In this document: one piece after another, positions 9,522 through 18,454 of the stretch | How positions within the stretch are numbered: the stretch's first letter is position 1 | Layout: every line of letters starts with the position of its first letter | Source of the DNA: Lachnospiraceae bacterium | Lineage (GTDB): Bacteria > Bacillota > Clostridia > Lachnospirales > Lachnospiraceae | Direction of reading: 5' to 3' | Assembly (NCBI GenBank): GCA_014804355.1 | Contig: JAAUZY010000084.1 | Span: forward strand, 1-64,000 | Length of the DNA: 64,000 bases | Made by a program: the position numbers and the translations under genes | The notes under the pieces: model-generated | Databases searched by the model: none | Told to the model about the DNA's origin: nothing | Seen by the model: only the letters and a program-made list of their open reading frames with translations

Positions 9522-11813
9522 ATGGAGAAAATCAAAGGATTTATCGAACATATCATATATCGCAATCCGGATAACGGCTATACGGTATTAAATCTGATCG
9601 CTGACGGGGAAGAAGTTACGTGTGTCGGTTTTTTTAAGACAACGGATCAGGGAGAGACAATTGAGGCTGAAGGAAGTAGCACAACCCATCCGATTTACGG
9701 CGAACAGTTTAAGATAGAACGGTATGAGATCGTTCCGCCGGAGGATGTGGTGAGCATAGAGAGATATCTGGGCTCCGGCGCTGTCAAAGGCGTGGGAGAG
9801 GCGCTGGCGGCAAGGATCGTGAAGCGGTTCGGTGCAGACACCTATCGCATAATTGAAGAAGAGCCTGAACGGCTGGCTGAAGTCAAGGGAATCAGTGAGC
9901 GTAAGGCGCGGGAGATCGCCATCACAGTGTATGAGAAAAGGGACGCCAGAGAGGCGATGACGTATCTGCAGAAATACGGAATCTCCAACACACTGGCGAT
10001 TCGCATCTACGAGTCCTACGGTGCACAGTTATACGGTATCTTAAAGGAGAATCCTTATCGGCTCGCGGAAGATATTCACGGTATTGGTTTTCGAATTGCG
10101 GATGAGATTGCGGCAAAGATCGGTATTCACACGGACTCGGATTATCGGATCAGGAGCGGACTGCTCTATACGCTTATGCTGGCAGGTGGAGAGGGACACT
10201 GTTACCTGCCGCAGAGCGTTTTGCTGCGCAAGGCAGGTGAACTTCTGGGGCTGGACGGGGCGATTATGGAACCGCAGATCGGTAATTTGGCGATGGACAA
10301 GAAACTTGTCGTGAAGAGACCTGCAGAAGGCGAAGAAGAATGTAAAGTCTTCGGATCGACCTATTATTATGCGGAATTAAGCTGTGCCAAGATGCTGCAC
10401 GACTTGAATATTTCTATAGAAAATGAGATCCTGCCTTCGGAAGAGAATGCGATCAGAACGAAGATCGACAGGATAGAGGAGGAACTCGGCATTGGGCTGG
10501 ATGTGCTACAGAAGCAGGCTGTGCTGGAAAGTGTAAAAAACGGTCTTTTTATCCTGTCGGGAGGTCCCGGAACGGGTAAGACTACTACGATCAATGTGAT
10601 GATACGTTACTTTATGGCCGAGGGTATGGATATCTATCTCGCGGCGCCTACCGGAAGAGCCGCGAAGCGTATGACGGAGGCGACAGGCTATGAATCCCGT
10701 ACAATACATCGGATGCTGGAACTTAACGGTGTGGTGTCCGAGGAAGCGAAAGCGGCACGCTTTGAGCGCAATGAGGAGAATCCTCTGGAAACGGATGTGA
10801 TCATTGTGGACGAGATGTCTATGGTAGATATTTTCCTCTTTCAGTCGCTTCTTAAGGCGGTTGCGGTAGGAACAAGACTGATCATGGTGGGGGATGTCAA
10901 CCAGCTTCCCTCGGTGGGAGCGGGGCAGGTGCTTCAGGATATCATGAGCAGCGGGCGGATTCCCACGGTTATTCTGGAAAAAATATTCCGGCAGAAGGGC
11001 GAGAGCGATATTGTGTGGAATGCCCACCGCATTCATGCCGGCGAGGAGCTTGCGCTGGATAATAAGAGCCGCGATTTCTTTTTTTTGGAAAGAAATGACA
11101 TAAATGTTATCTACAAGCATATGATACAGTTGATTACAGAGAAACTTCCGCCCTATGTCGGAGCTGAGCCGTATGATATTCAGGTCTTGACGCCGATGCG
11201 TAAAGGCGCGTTGGGAGTGGAGACCCTCAACGGCATCCTGCAGAGATATCTCAATCCGCCCTCCGATGACAAGAAGGAGTATGCGGCGGGGGATATCCTG
11301 TTTCGAGAGCAGGATAAGGTCATGCAGATTAAGAACAACTATCAGCTGGAATGGGAAGTGGTAAGCAAATACGGGATTCCCATTGACAAGGGAAGCGGAA
11401 TCTTTAACGGTGATATCGGAACGATCCGGCAGATCAATGAGTATGCGCAGGAGATAGTGGTGGAATTCGATGAGCACAGACGGGTCACTTATGCCTACGG
11501 GCAGCTGGATGAGATCGAGCTTGCTTATGCGGTAACGATCCATAAGTCTCAGGGAAGCGAATATCCGGCGGTGATCATGCCGCTCCTGTCGGGACCGAGG
11601 ATGCTTTTTAACAGGAATCTGCTCTATACGGGTGTGACCAGAGCGAAAAGATGTGTGACCATTCTGGGAAGCAGGAAGACGCTGCAGGAAATGGTGGAAA
11701 ACAATTATCAGAACCGCCGCTATACCGGGCTGGCGGAGCGGATCAGAGAACTGATCCCGCTGTCAAAAAAGGCAGTAAAGCAAGAACATACAAAGGAACA
11801 ATTATATGAATAA
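9522..11813 (+). CDS. recD2: RecD2-type 5'-3' DNA helicase
   Basis: SF1B helicase of the RecD2/YrrC family, acting in DNA repair and replication-fork processing without RecBC. An N-terminal OB-like region is followed by helix-hairpin-helix motifs (GSGAVKGVGEALAARIV, KGISERKAREI) at about residues 80-140. Walker A GGPGTGKTTT is near residue 347, Walker B VIIVDEMSM near residue 425, and the C-terminal motif AVTIHKSQGSEYPAV near residue 672. The frame is open upstream to 9447, but that extension runs through the preceding hairpin. ATG 9522 (MEKIKGFIEHI) gives 763 aa and the family N-terminus. It overlaps comFC by 8 bases. Confidence 0.94.
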   Translation: MEKIKGFIEHIIYRNPDNGYTVLNLIADGEEVTCVGFFKTTDQGETIEAEGSSTTHPIYGEQFKIERYEIVPPEDVVSIERYLGSGAVKGVGEALAARIVKRFGADTYRIIEEEPERLAEVKGISERKAREIAITVYEKRDAREAMTYLQKYGISNTLAIRIYESYGAQLYGILKENPYRLAEDIHGIGFRIADEIAAKIGIHTDSDYRIRSGLLYTLMLAGGEGHCYLPQSVLLRKAGELLGLDGAIMEPQIGNLAMDKKLVVKRPAEGEEECKVFGSTYYYAELSCAKMLHDLNISIENEILPSEENAIRTKIDRIEEELGIGLDVLQKQAVLESVKNGLFILSGGPGTGKTTTINVMIRYFMAEGMDIYLAAPTGRAAKRMTEATGYESRTIHRMLELNGVVSEEAKAARFERNEENPLETDVIIVDEMSMVDIFLFQSLLKAVAVGTRLIMVGDVNQLPSVGAGQVLQDIMSSGRIPTVILEKIFRQKGESDIVWNAHRIHAGEELALDNKSRDFFFLERNDINVIYKHMIQLITEKLPPYVGAEPYDIQVLTPMRKGALGVETLNGILQRYLNPPSDDKKEYAAGDILFREQDKVMQIKNNYQLEWEVVSKYGIPIDKGSGIFNGDIGTIRQINEYAQEIVVEFDEHRRVTYAYGQLDEIELAYAVTIHKSQGSEYPAVIMPLLSGPRMLFNRNLLYTGVTRAKRCVTILGSRKTLQEMVENNYQNRRYTGLAERIRELIPLSKKAVKQEHTKEQLYE

Positions 11814-12522
11814 TACATTTCTTGGGATACTGACGGATCTGATCTATCCGCGCAGATGTCCCGTCTGTGACCGGGCAGTCAGCCCATTCGGAAGTCTCGT
11901 CTGCGAGACATGTAAGGAAGCATTTGAATATATTAAAGAACCATACTGCATGAAATGCGGCAAGAAACTCGAAGAAGAGGAAACGGAGTATTGCCATGAT
12001 TGCATGCGGCCCAGACACCTTTTTGACAGAGGGCGTGCGCTCTGTTCTTACCGCAGTATATCGGATTCGATTTATCGGTTCAAATATAAAGGGAGGCAGG
12101 AATATGCGGCATATTATGCTGTCTGTATGGAACAGTCGCTGGGAAATTGGATCAGACGCTGCAGACCGGACGCACTGATTCCGGTGCCGATTCACACATC
12201 TAAGCGGAGAGCGAGGGGATATAATCAGGCGGAGGTGCTGGCTAAGGAGTTGGGAAAGCGGCTGGGTATTCCGGTAGAGACCAATCTGATTAAAAGAGTG
12301 CGCAAAACGGTGCCAATGAAAGAATTATCTGTTTATAACAGACAAAATAATTTGAAAAGGGCTTTTAAAATCTGTCATAATGATGTAAAATTAAGTACGA
12401 TTGTTATTATCGATGATATCTACACGACAGGCAGTACCATAGATGCAATGAGTTATGAGCTGCGCAGGGCAGGAGTAAAGCGCATTTATTTCGTGACTCT
12501 TGCAATCGGTAATGGTTTATGA
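11806..12522 (+). CDS. comFC: ComFC-like phosphoribosyltransferase-fold protein
   Basis: A 238-aa member of the ComF/GntX family. The N-terminus has four Cys pairs for zinc (CPVCD, CETC, CMKCG, CHDC). The C-terminus has a phosphoribosyltransferase loop VIIDDIYTTGSTID near residue 203. ComFC is needed for natural transformation in Bacillus, acting on incoming single-stranded DNA. The start overlaps the end of recD2, so the two are translationally coupled. yvyF follows, as in the B. subtilis comF-flgM operon. Confidence 0.88.
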   Translation: MNNTFLGILTDLIYPRRCPVCDRAVSPFGSLVCETCKEAFEYIKEPYCMKCGKKLEEEETEYCHDCMRPRHLFDRGRALCSYRSISDSIYRFKYKGRQEYAAYYAVCMEQSLGNWIRRCRPDALIPVPIHTSKRRARGYNQAEVLAKELGKRLGIPVETNLIKRVRKTVPMKELSVYNRQNNLKRAFKICHNDVKLSTIVIIDDIYTTGSTIDAMSYELRRAGVKRIYFVTLAIGNGL

Positions 12523-12550
12523 CCAAATTATATTACAGGAGGACAACAGC

Positions 12551-12958
12551 ATGAACGCAAGAAACTGCAGGAAATGTGGAAAGTTATTTAATTATGTGTC
12601 GGGACCGCCGATCTGCATGGCATGTCGGGAGGCGCTGGAAGCGAAATTTCAGGAAGTAAAAGACTATATCAGAGATCATGTTCAAGCGACGATTCCTGAA
12701 GTGTCTGAGGCGTGTGACGTGTCTCAGAATCAGATTCAGATGTGGCTTAAGGATGAGAGACTGCAGCTTGCAGAGGGATCGGGTATCACGCTTCATTGCG
12801 AGAATTGTAATGCGCCGATTTACAGCGGCCGGTTCTGCGAAAAGTGTAAGAGCAGTATGGCGAACCAACTGCATGAGAGCATACGTAAGCCGGAGCCGCC
12901 TAAGCCGGCGCCTAAGAAGGATGTGAAAGACAATCCGAAGATGCGCTTTCTGGGTTAG
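12551..12958 (+). CDS. yvyF: YvyF-like flagellar-region zinc protein
   Basis: A 135-aa protein matching the TIGR03826/YvyF family found beside comF and flagellar genes in Firmicutes. CRKCGKLF and CMACREAL form an N-terminal zinc ribbon, a helical middle follows (IPEVSEACDVSQNQIQMWL, helix-turn-helix-like), and a second zinc ribbon is CENCNAPI...CEKCKSS. The start is ATG 12551 with AGGAGG 9 bases upstream. The in-frame extension to 12500 would overlap comFC and lacks its own RBS. A regulatory role in motility is inferred from context. No flgM follows here. Confidence 0.85.
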   Translation: MNARNCRKCGKLFNYVSGPPICMACREALEAKFQEVKDYIRDHVQATIPEVSEACDVSQNQIQMWLKDERLQLAEGSGITLHCENCNAPIYSGRFCEKCKSSMANQLHESIRKPEPPKPAPKKDVKDNPKMRFLG

Positions 12959-12967
12959 GAGATCTGT

Positions 12968-13354
12968 ATGTTAAATGAAAAGAGAATAATCCTGATGACG
13001 AAAATGGCGTCCTATGAGGCGAACGAAGGCAGGAAAAATGTCACCATAGGAAGTTATTTTCGGAGCGATTATATAGGATGGCAGGTGTTAAAGTCCATTA
13101 TAAGTGCGACCATCGCATTTGTAGTGGTCTTTGGCATGTACATTTTTTATGATTTTGAAATATTTATGGCGGATATCTACAAGATGGATCTGCTGGAATT
13201 TGCGAAACATATCCTTAAGATGTATTTGTGGACGATCGGGGGATATGCCGTGATAGCTTATGTTGTTTATACGATACGCTACAACAGAGCAGTCAGGAGC
13301 CTGAAGGTGTATTACATGAATCTGCGCAGGCTGGCGGATATGTATAAACACTAA
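12968..13354 (+). CDS. two-helix membrane protein of unknown function
   Basis: I do not recognise this 128-aa protein. It has two predicted membrane segments, around residues 42-62 (SIISATIAFVVVFGMYIF) and 87-105 (YLWTIGGYAVIAYVVYTI), and basic cytoplasmic ends. It starts 10 bases after yvyF behind AGGAG. It is the first of two unknown membrane proteins that lead into the c-di-AMP synthase genes, so a link to envelope growth is possible but only inferred. Confidence 0.75.
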   Translation: MLNEKRIILMTKMASYEANEGRKNVTIGSYFRSDYIGWQVLKSIISATIAFVVVFGMYIFYDFEIFMADIYKMDLLEFAKHILKMYLWTIGGYAVIAYVVYTIRYNRAVRSLKVYYMNLRRLADMYKH

Positions 13355-13391
13355 GTGTTACGAAAGTGTACGGAAAGCGAAAGGATAAATA

Positions 13392-14378
13392 ATGACTACC
13401 TTACTTGTTGCAAAACAGATACTAATGACTCTATACAGCAGATACGAGGTATATATCACACCGCTTTTGAAGTTTATGACAGCCCTGATCTCTCTGCTTC
13501 TCATAAACTCCCGCATTGGCTATATGGATACGATAGACAGAATGACAGTGGTTTTGATTGTAGCGCTTATGTGCTCTTTTATGCCCATGAATTTTATCGT
13601 GGTCATGTCCGCGCTGTTTGTCCTGCTCCATTTATATTCTTTCAGTCTGGAATGCGCGTTAGTGGTGGGCGTGGGATTCTTCCTTATGTTCCTGCTTTAT
13701 TTGAGATTTTCACCGAAAGATACGCTGGTTGTGCTGATTATGCCGATCTGTTTTCTGTTAAAGATTCCCTATGTGGTGCCGCTTGCGATGGGACTGATAG
13801 GAACTCCGGCTTCCATGGTTTCGGTGGGCTGCGGGGTGATTGCATACTACATGGTTCACTACGTGGCACAGAATGTATCTGTCATAGCTGCTATGACAGG
13901 GGATGAGACATCGACATTCAATTTTTCGGTTGCCAAATTCAAGTTTGTTGTTGACGGTTTACTGAACAACAAAGAGATGGCGGTTACCATCATGGCGTTT
14001 GCATTCACAGTGCTGCTGGTATACTTGATCCGAAGACTGAGTATCGACTATGCATGGACGATTGCCATGGCGGCAGGCGTGGTGGTGAACATTATGATTC
14101 TTTTGGTAGGGGATCTGATGTTTGATACGAAGGTGTCGCTGTTTGGCGTGATTGTAGGCAATATCGTGGCATTTCTTTTGGCAGTGGTGCTGCAGTTCTT
14201 TGTTTTCAACGTGGATTACAGCAGAACAGAAAAGGTACAGTTTGAGGACGATGAATACTATTATTATGTCAAAGCGGTACCTAAGGTCGTGGTATCCAGA
14301 GCGGAGAAAAAAGTAAAACAGATTAACAGCCAGAAATCGAGCACGGTGCAGAGAACCAGAAGTGCACATGACAGGTAG
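13392..14378 (+). CDS. polytopic membrane protein upstream of cdaA
   Basis: A 328-aa protein with about eight to nine hydrophobic segments over residues 20-275 and a cytoplasmic C-terminal tail of about 55 residues with a Tyr-rich acidic patch (EDDEYYYYVK) followed by a basic end. I cannot name the family. It starts at ATG 13392 behind AAAGGAT. Another long frame overlaps it (13355-13906), but this one has the membrane-protein composition, the RBS and the expected spacing. It ends 70 bases before cdaA on the same strand. Confidence 0.8.
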   Translation: MTTLLVAKQILMTLYSRYEVYITPLLKFMTALISLLLINSRIGYMDTIDRMTVVLIVALMCSFMPMNFIVVMSALFVLLHLYSFSLECALVVGVGFFLMFLLYLRFSPKDTLVVLIMPICFLLKIPYVVPLAMGLIGTPASMVSVGCGVIAYYMVHYVAQNVSVIAAMTGDETSTFNFSVAKFKFVVDGLLNNKEMAVTIMAFAFTVLLVYLIRRLSIDYAWTIAMAAGVVVNIMILLVGDLMFDTKVSLFGVIVGNIVAFLLAVVLQFFVFNVDYSRTEKVQFEDDEYYYYVKAVPKVVVSRAEKKVKQINSQKSSTVQRTRSAHDR

Positions 14379-14448
14379 AAAAGGTAAGTTTACTTCGTAA
14401 ATTAACTTTGGGTTATAGAGCTAAAAGATCAGAAAGGTGGTGGGATAT

Positions 14449-15318
14449 ATGGAACAACTGAATAGATTTATTTCGACATATCTTTCTAATCTGCATATGC
14501 CCACGATATACTGGACTGATATTGTAGAAATTTTTATTTTGGCTTTTCTGGCATATCATATTCTGCTGTGGATCAAGAATACGAGAGCGTGGGCACTCTT
14601 AAAGGGCGTTATCATGATAGCGGTTTTTATTCTGATTGCAGCATTTTTCAGAATGAATACGATCCTGTGGATCGTGACGAACGTGTTTAATGTCGCGGCG
14701 ATTGCCATCGTGGTCATGTTGCAGCCGGAGCTGCGTAAGGCGATGGAAGAGCTGGGGCAGAAGAATTTCTTCTCGGCGATGCTTCCTTTTGATTCTGACA
14801 AGTCGGAGGGCGGACGCTTTTCCGACCGGACGATCAATGAGATCGTGAAGGCTTCCGTGGAAATGAGTAAGGTGAAGACAGGAGCGCTGATCGTTATAGA
14901 GAAAGAACAGCCTCTGAGTGAGTATGAGAGAACGGGCATTGATGTGGACGGTATAGTCTCCAGTCAATTGCTGATCAATATATTTGAGCATAATACACCG
15001 CTGCACGACGGTGCGGTTATCGTGAGGGGCAACCGCATCGTCTCGGCGACATGTTATCTGCCGCTGTCCGATAATATGTCGCTCAGTAAAGAGCTGGGAA
15101 CGAGGCACAGAGCGGGTGTCGGTATATCTGAGGTGACCGATTCGCTGACCGTGATCGTTTCTGAGGAAAACGGCAAAATCAGCGTTGCATATAACGGTCA
15201 GCTGGAGAGAGGAATGGACGCTGAAAGGCTTAAGGTGAGACTGTCGGAGATTCAGAACAAATCCGTAGAAGAGAAGAAACGGAAGTTGTGGAAAGGCAGG
15301 GCCAAAAATGAAGAATAA
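14449..15318 (+). CDS. cdaA: diadenylate cyclase CdaA
   Basis: Membrane-bound synthase making c-di-AMP from two ATP, the second messenger for potassium/osmolyte balance and wall homeostasis. Three N-terminal membrane helices (residues about 25-90) are followed by the DAC domain with the catalytic DGA motif (LHDGAVIVRGNRI, near residue 185) and RHRAG near residue 220. I start at ATG 14449 (MEQLNRF), since the upstream in-frame GTG codons at 14437/14440 are part of the AAAGGTGG ribosome binding site. That gives 289 aa. It overlaps cdaR by 11 bases and glmM follows, the classical operon. Confidence 0.96.
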   Translation: MEQLNRFISTYLSNLHMPTIYWTDIVEIFILAFLAYHILLWIKNTRAWALLKGVIMIAVFILIAAFFRMNTILWIVTNVFNVAAIAIVVMLQPELRKAMEELGQKNFFSAMLPFDSDKSEGGRFSDRTINEIVKASVEMSKVKTGALIVIEKEQPLSEYERTGIDVDGIVSSQLLINIFEHNTPLHDGAVIVRGNRIVSATCYLPLSDNMSLSKELGTRHRAGVGISEVTDSLTVIVSEENGKISVAYNGQLERGMDAERLKVRLSEIQNKSVEEKKRKLWKGRAKNEE

Positions 15319-16588
15319 GCTTACCCAGAACTGGGGACTGAAACTGGTGTCTTTCTTATTTGCGGCGCTGCTATGGGTGATTGTTACGAATATTAACGAT
15401 CCGATTGAGCACACAACTTTTTCTGATGTGCCGGTTACGATTCGTAATACGGAATTGATCACGGAAAGAGGACAGATATACGAAGTGTTGGAAGATACGG
15501 ATGTGATTAATTCTGTAACAGTATATGTGCCGCGCTCCGTCATACCTTCCCTGAGCAAGAGCGATGTAGTGGCGACAGCGGATATTAATGATTTGACCAG
15601 CTTAGACACTGTTCCGATTAAAATTTCCACTAGTAAATATAATGATAAAGTGGAAAGCGTCAAGGCAAGCATAGACAGTGTCAAGTTAAATATTGAGAAT
15701 AAACAGACCAGATCTTTCCCGATCCGGGCCAGTGTGACGGGTGAAGTCGGTGAAGGATATATGCTGGGTGATGTGAGTACGGAACAGAATCTGATCCGGA
15801 TCTCCGGACCGGAATCTATGGTTTCCCGGATCGTAAAGGCGCAGGCGGAAGTGAATGTCTCCGGCTTCACCAGTATGATCAGTGCAGATTTCGATATTCG
15901 GCTGTATGACGAGGCGGGAACCGAGATCCGCTCCGCAAGTCTTGAGAAGAGTATTTCGAAAGTGCGGGTCACCGTAGAAATATTAGAGACGAAGACTGTG
16001 CCGATCAGCTATCAGATTTCCGGCGTGCCGGCGGACGGATACCGTCTCACGGGAGAGAACACAAGCACAAGAAACAATGTACTGATAGCGGGCAAGTCCA
16101 GGATCATACAGAATATTACGGCCATCGAGATTCCGGAAGACGTAATAGATGTTACAGGCGCCAGAGAAGATGTGACGACACTGGTTGATCTGAAAGAATA
16201 TCTGCCGGAAGGTACGATCATCGCAGAGGAAGACTTCACCGGCATGATTAATGTCACAGTATCAGTGGGACAGGAGATGCGGCGGATCTTTACGATTCCG
16301 GTGAGAGATATCCGGATCACGGGTGTTCCGGCGGGATTGAAGACAGAGATAACAGACCCTGACGGAATATGTACAATCACGCTGATCGGGCTTTCTGCCG
16401 AACTGCAGGAGATCAATGTGAATACATTAGAAGTAACCGTTGATATGACGGCGTGGCTTGCTGAACAGGAATTGGAAGAGCCGGATCCGGGGTATCATCA
16501 GATGCCGCTGAACGTAAGTCTGCCGGAGAATTCCGCAGTCGTGTGGGAGGAAACGGAAGTGCAGGTACACGTCACGGAGGAAGAATAG
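15308..16588 (+). CDS. cdaR: CdaR/YbbR-domain regulator of CdaA
   Basis: A 426-aa protein with one N-terminal membrane anchor (LVSFLFAALLWVIVTNIN, residues about 12-29) and an extracellular part made of repeated YbbR beta domains. The repeats show as recurring FPIRASVTGEVGEGY, VPISYQISGVPADGY and IPVRDIRITGVPAGL, roughly 85 residues apart. CdaR binds and modulates CdaA. It starts inside the end of cdaA, so synthesis is coupled. Confidence 0.93.
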   Translation: MKNKLTQNWGLKLVSFLFAALLWVIVTNINDPIEHTTFSDVPVTIRNTELITERGQIYEVLEDTDVINSVTVYVPRSVIPSLSKSDVVATADINDLTSLDTVPIKISTSKYNDKVESVKASIDSVKLNIENKQTRSFPIRASVTGEVGEGYMLGDVSTEQNLIRISGPESMVSRIVKAQAEVNVSGFTSMISADFDIRLYDEAGTEIRSASLEKSISKVRVTVEILETKTVPISYQISGVPADGYRLTGENTSTRNNVLIAGKSRIIQNITAIEIPEDVIDVTGAREDVTTLVDLKEYLPEGTIIAEEDFTGMINVTVSVGQEMRRIFTIPVRDIRITGVPAGLKTEITDPDGICTITLIGLSAELQEINVNTLEVTVDMTAWLAEQELEEPDPGYHQMPLNVSLPENSAVVWEETEVQVHVTEEE

Positions 16589-16628
16589 ATACGGTGATAG
16601 GGATACAGAGAAAGGAACGGGTATTATA

Positions 16629-17978
16629 ATGAGCAGGTTATTCGGTACAGACGGAGTCAGAGGTGTTGCGAACGAGGAATTGACACCGCAGCTTGCAATG
16701 CAGCTGGGTCAGGCGGGAGCCTATGTTCTTACTAAGGAAAATGAGCATAAACCCACGATTATGGTAGGGTGTGATACCAGAATTTCAGGAGATATGCTGG
16801 CGAATGCACTTATGGCGGGTGCCTGTTCTGTGGGAGCGAATGCGGTCTATGTGGGAATTGTACCTACACCGGCGGTTGCATATCTCACAAGAAAATATAA
16901 GGTGGATGCGGGAGTCGTGATTTCGGCCTCTCATAATTCGGTGGAGTTTAACGGGATCAAGTTCTTCGACGGCAATGGCTATAAACTGCCGGACTCTCTG
17001 GAGGATGAGATTGAAGCTTTGATTAAGAACGGTATGCAGGGCGTGAAATTCCCGACGGGCGCGGGTGTGGGCAAGATCAAATACCGTACCGATGCAAGGG
17101 AAGAATATATCAACCATGCGATGAAGGCGGTCAACGTGGATCTGCGTGGAATGAAGATCGTATTGGACTGCGCGGAAGGCGCTTCCTACTATACATCCGT
17201 GGAGACGATGAAGGAGCTGGGAGCGGAAGTGGTAGCGATCCACAATAATCCCGACGGCACAAATATTAACGCCAACTGCGGTTCCACGCATATGGGCGAA
17301 CTGCAGGCGAGAGTTGTCTACGAGAAGGCGAACGTAGGGCTTGCTTTCGACGGGGATGCGGACAGACTGCTGGCGGTAGATGAGCTGGGCAATATTGTAG
17401 ACGGCGATCAGATTATGGCACTGGTTGGCAACTATATGAAACAGAACGGCCGGCTGAATAAAGATACGATCGTGGCTACCGTCATGAGCAATCTCGGTTT
17501 TTTCCTGATGGGAGAGCGTAACGGGATCCATATCGAGCAGACTAAGGTAGGAGACAGATATGTTCTTGAGCGGATGCGTGAAATCGGCGCGAGCTTAGGC
17601 GGAGAGCAGTCCGGACATGTCATTTTCTTAGATGAAAATACTACCGGAGACGGACTCCTTAGTGCGCTTCATCTGTTACAGGTAATTGTGGAGACGGGAA
17701 AGCCGCTGTCTGAACTTAAGACGATCATGGAAGTTATGCCGCAGGCATTGGTGAATGCCAAGGTGCCGACACATAAGAAAGAGAAGTACATGGATTATCC
17801 GGAAATTGCCGAGGCAATTGCTGTCTTGGATAAGAAATTTGCAGGTGAGGGCCGCGTGCTGATCAGACCTTCCGGAACGGAGCCGCTCGTCAGGGTCATG
17901 ATCGAAGGAAAAGATCAGAAAATGATTGATGAAGAGGCCAAAAAGCTGGCGGAACTTATACAGAATATTATGTTATAA
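16629..17978 (+). CDS. glmM: phosphoglucosamine mutase
   Basis: Converts glucosamine-6-phosphate to glucosamine-1-phosphate on the way to UDP-GlcNAc and peptidoglycan. The 449-aa length is normal. The phosphoserine loop ISASHNSVEFNG is near residue 98, the metal-binding loop DGDADR near residue 241, sugar-binding GGEQSGH near residue 325, and phosphate-binding RPSGTEPLVRVM near residue 417. It is the third gene of the cdaA-cdaR-glmM operon, where GlmM is known to inhibit CdaA in other Firmicutes. AAAGGAACGGG lies upstream. Confidence 0.98.
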   Translation: MSRLFGTDGVRGVANEELTPQLAMQLGQAGAYVLTKENEHKPTIMVGCDTRISGDMLANALMAGACSVGANAVYVGIVPTPAVAYLTRKYKVDAGVVISASHNSVEFNGIKFFDGNGYKLPDSLEDEIEALIKNGMQGVKFPTGAGVGKIKYRTDAREEYINHAMKAVNVDLRGMKIVLDCAEGASYYTSVETMKELGAEVVAIHNNPDGTNINANCGSTHMGELQARVVYEKANVGLAFDGDADRLLAVDELGNIVDGDQIMALVGNYMKQNGRLNKDTIVATVMSNLGFFLMGERNGIHIEQTKVGDRYVLERMREIGASLGGEQSGHVIFLDENTTGDGLLSALHLLQVIVETGKPLSELKTIMEVMPQALVNAKVPTHKKEKYMDYPEIAEAIAVLDKKFAGEGRVLIRPSGTEPLVRVMIEGKDQKMIDEEAKKLAELIQNIML

Positions 17979-17981
17979 TAC

Positions 17982-18010
17982 TTGTGGTACATGTGAAAAA
18001 ATGATATAGT
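17982..18010 (+). promoter_or_regulatory. promoter of the HPr gene
   Basis: TTGTGG (17982-17987), a 17-base spacer and TATAGT (18005-18010), immediately after glmM. About 100 bases of leader precede the HPr start. Confidence 0.6.
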
Positions 18011-18120
18011 TAAAGTTAGGTTGTGGTTGAGAGTTACAAGACGAAGACAGGCGTGCGTGTGAATTGTAACATTAAGGGGGTTCAAGCACTGACCAGAATT
18101 GATATTTGGAGGATAAGGGT

Positions 18121-18384
18121 ATGGTAAGCCAAAAGGTAGTCATCAAAAACCCGACAGGGCTGCATCTAAGACCGGCAGGCATCCTATGTAAGGAAGCAAT
18201 GCAATTTAAATCATTGATAACTTTTACATTTCGGGAAAATACAGCGAATGCCAAGAGTGTATTGAGTGTGCTGGGTGCATGTGTCAAGTGTGGCGATGAG
18301 ATCGAGTTTGTGTGTGATGGCGAGGATGAAGAAGAGGCGCTGAAAACACTGATCAGTGCAATTGAGAGTGGACTCGGTGAATAA
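18121..18384 (+). CDS. ptsH: HPr-family phosphocarrier protein
   Basis: An 87-aa HPr. The phosphorylatable histidine is His15 in PTGLHLRPAG, and the regulatory serine Ser46 is present in NAKSVLSV, so both PEP-dependent phosphotransfer and HPr kinase control are possible. The start is ATG 18121 behind GGAGG (18108-18112). An in-frame TTG at 18106 overlaps that site and is not used. No ptsI is next to it. It has its own promoter and terminator, so it is a single-gene unit. It could be the general HPr or a Crh-like paralogue; His15 favours HPr. Confidence 0.85.
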   Translation: MVSQKVVIKNPTGLHLRPAGILCKEAMQFKSLITFTFRENTANAKSVLSVLGACVKCGDEIEFVCDGEDEEEALKTLISAIESGLGE

Positions 18385-18396
18385 TGTCATCTGTTT

Positions 18397-18425
18397 AGCC
18401 CGTTGTGTTCAACGGGCTTTCTTTT
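18397..18425 (+). terminator. terminator of the HPr gene
   Basis: AGCCCGTTG (18397-18405) pairs perfectly with CAACGGGCT (18410-18418) around a 4-base loop, followed by TTCTTTT. The 30 bases to leuA leave little room. A possible TTGTGT-16-TATATT promoter overlaps this hairpin (18403-18430). Confidence 0.85.
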
Positions 18426-18454
18426 ATATTAATGCAGAAGTGGAGGAGACCTAG

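Noticed and set aside
13355-13906. 183-codon plus-strand frame overlapping the polytopic membrane protein
   Set aside because: It is an out-of-frame reading of the 13392-14378 gene. It is Cys/His-rich and lacks an RBS.
18426-18454. Leader-peptide attenuator or T-box before leuA
   Set aside because: Only about 30 bases separate the HPr terminator from leuA, too short for either system.
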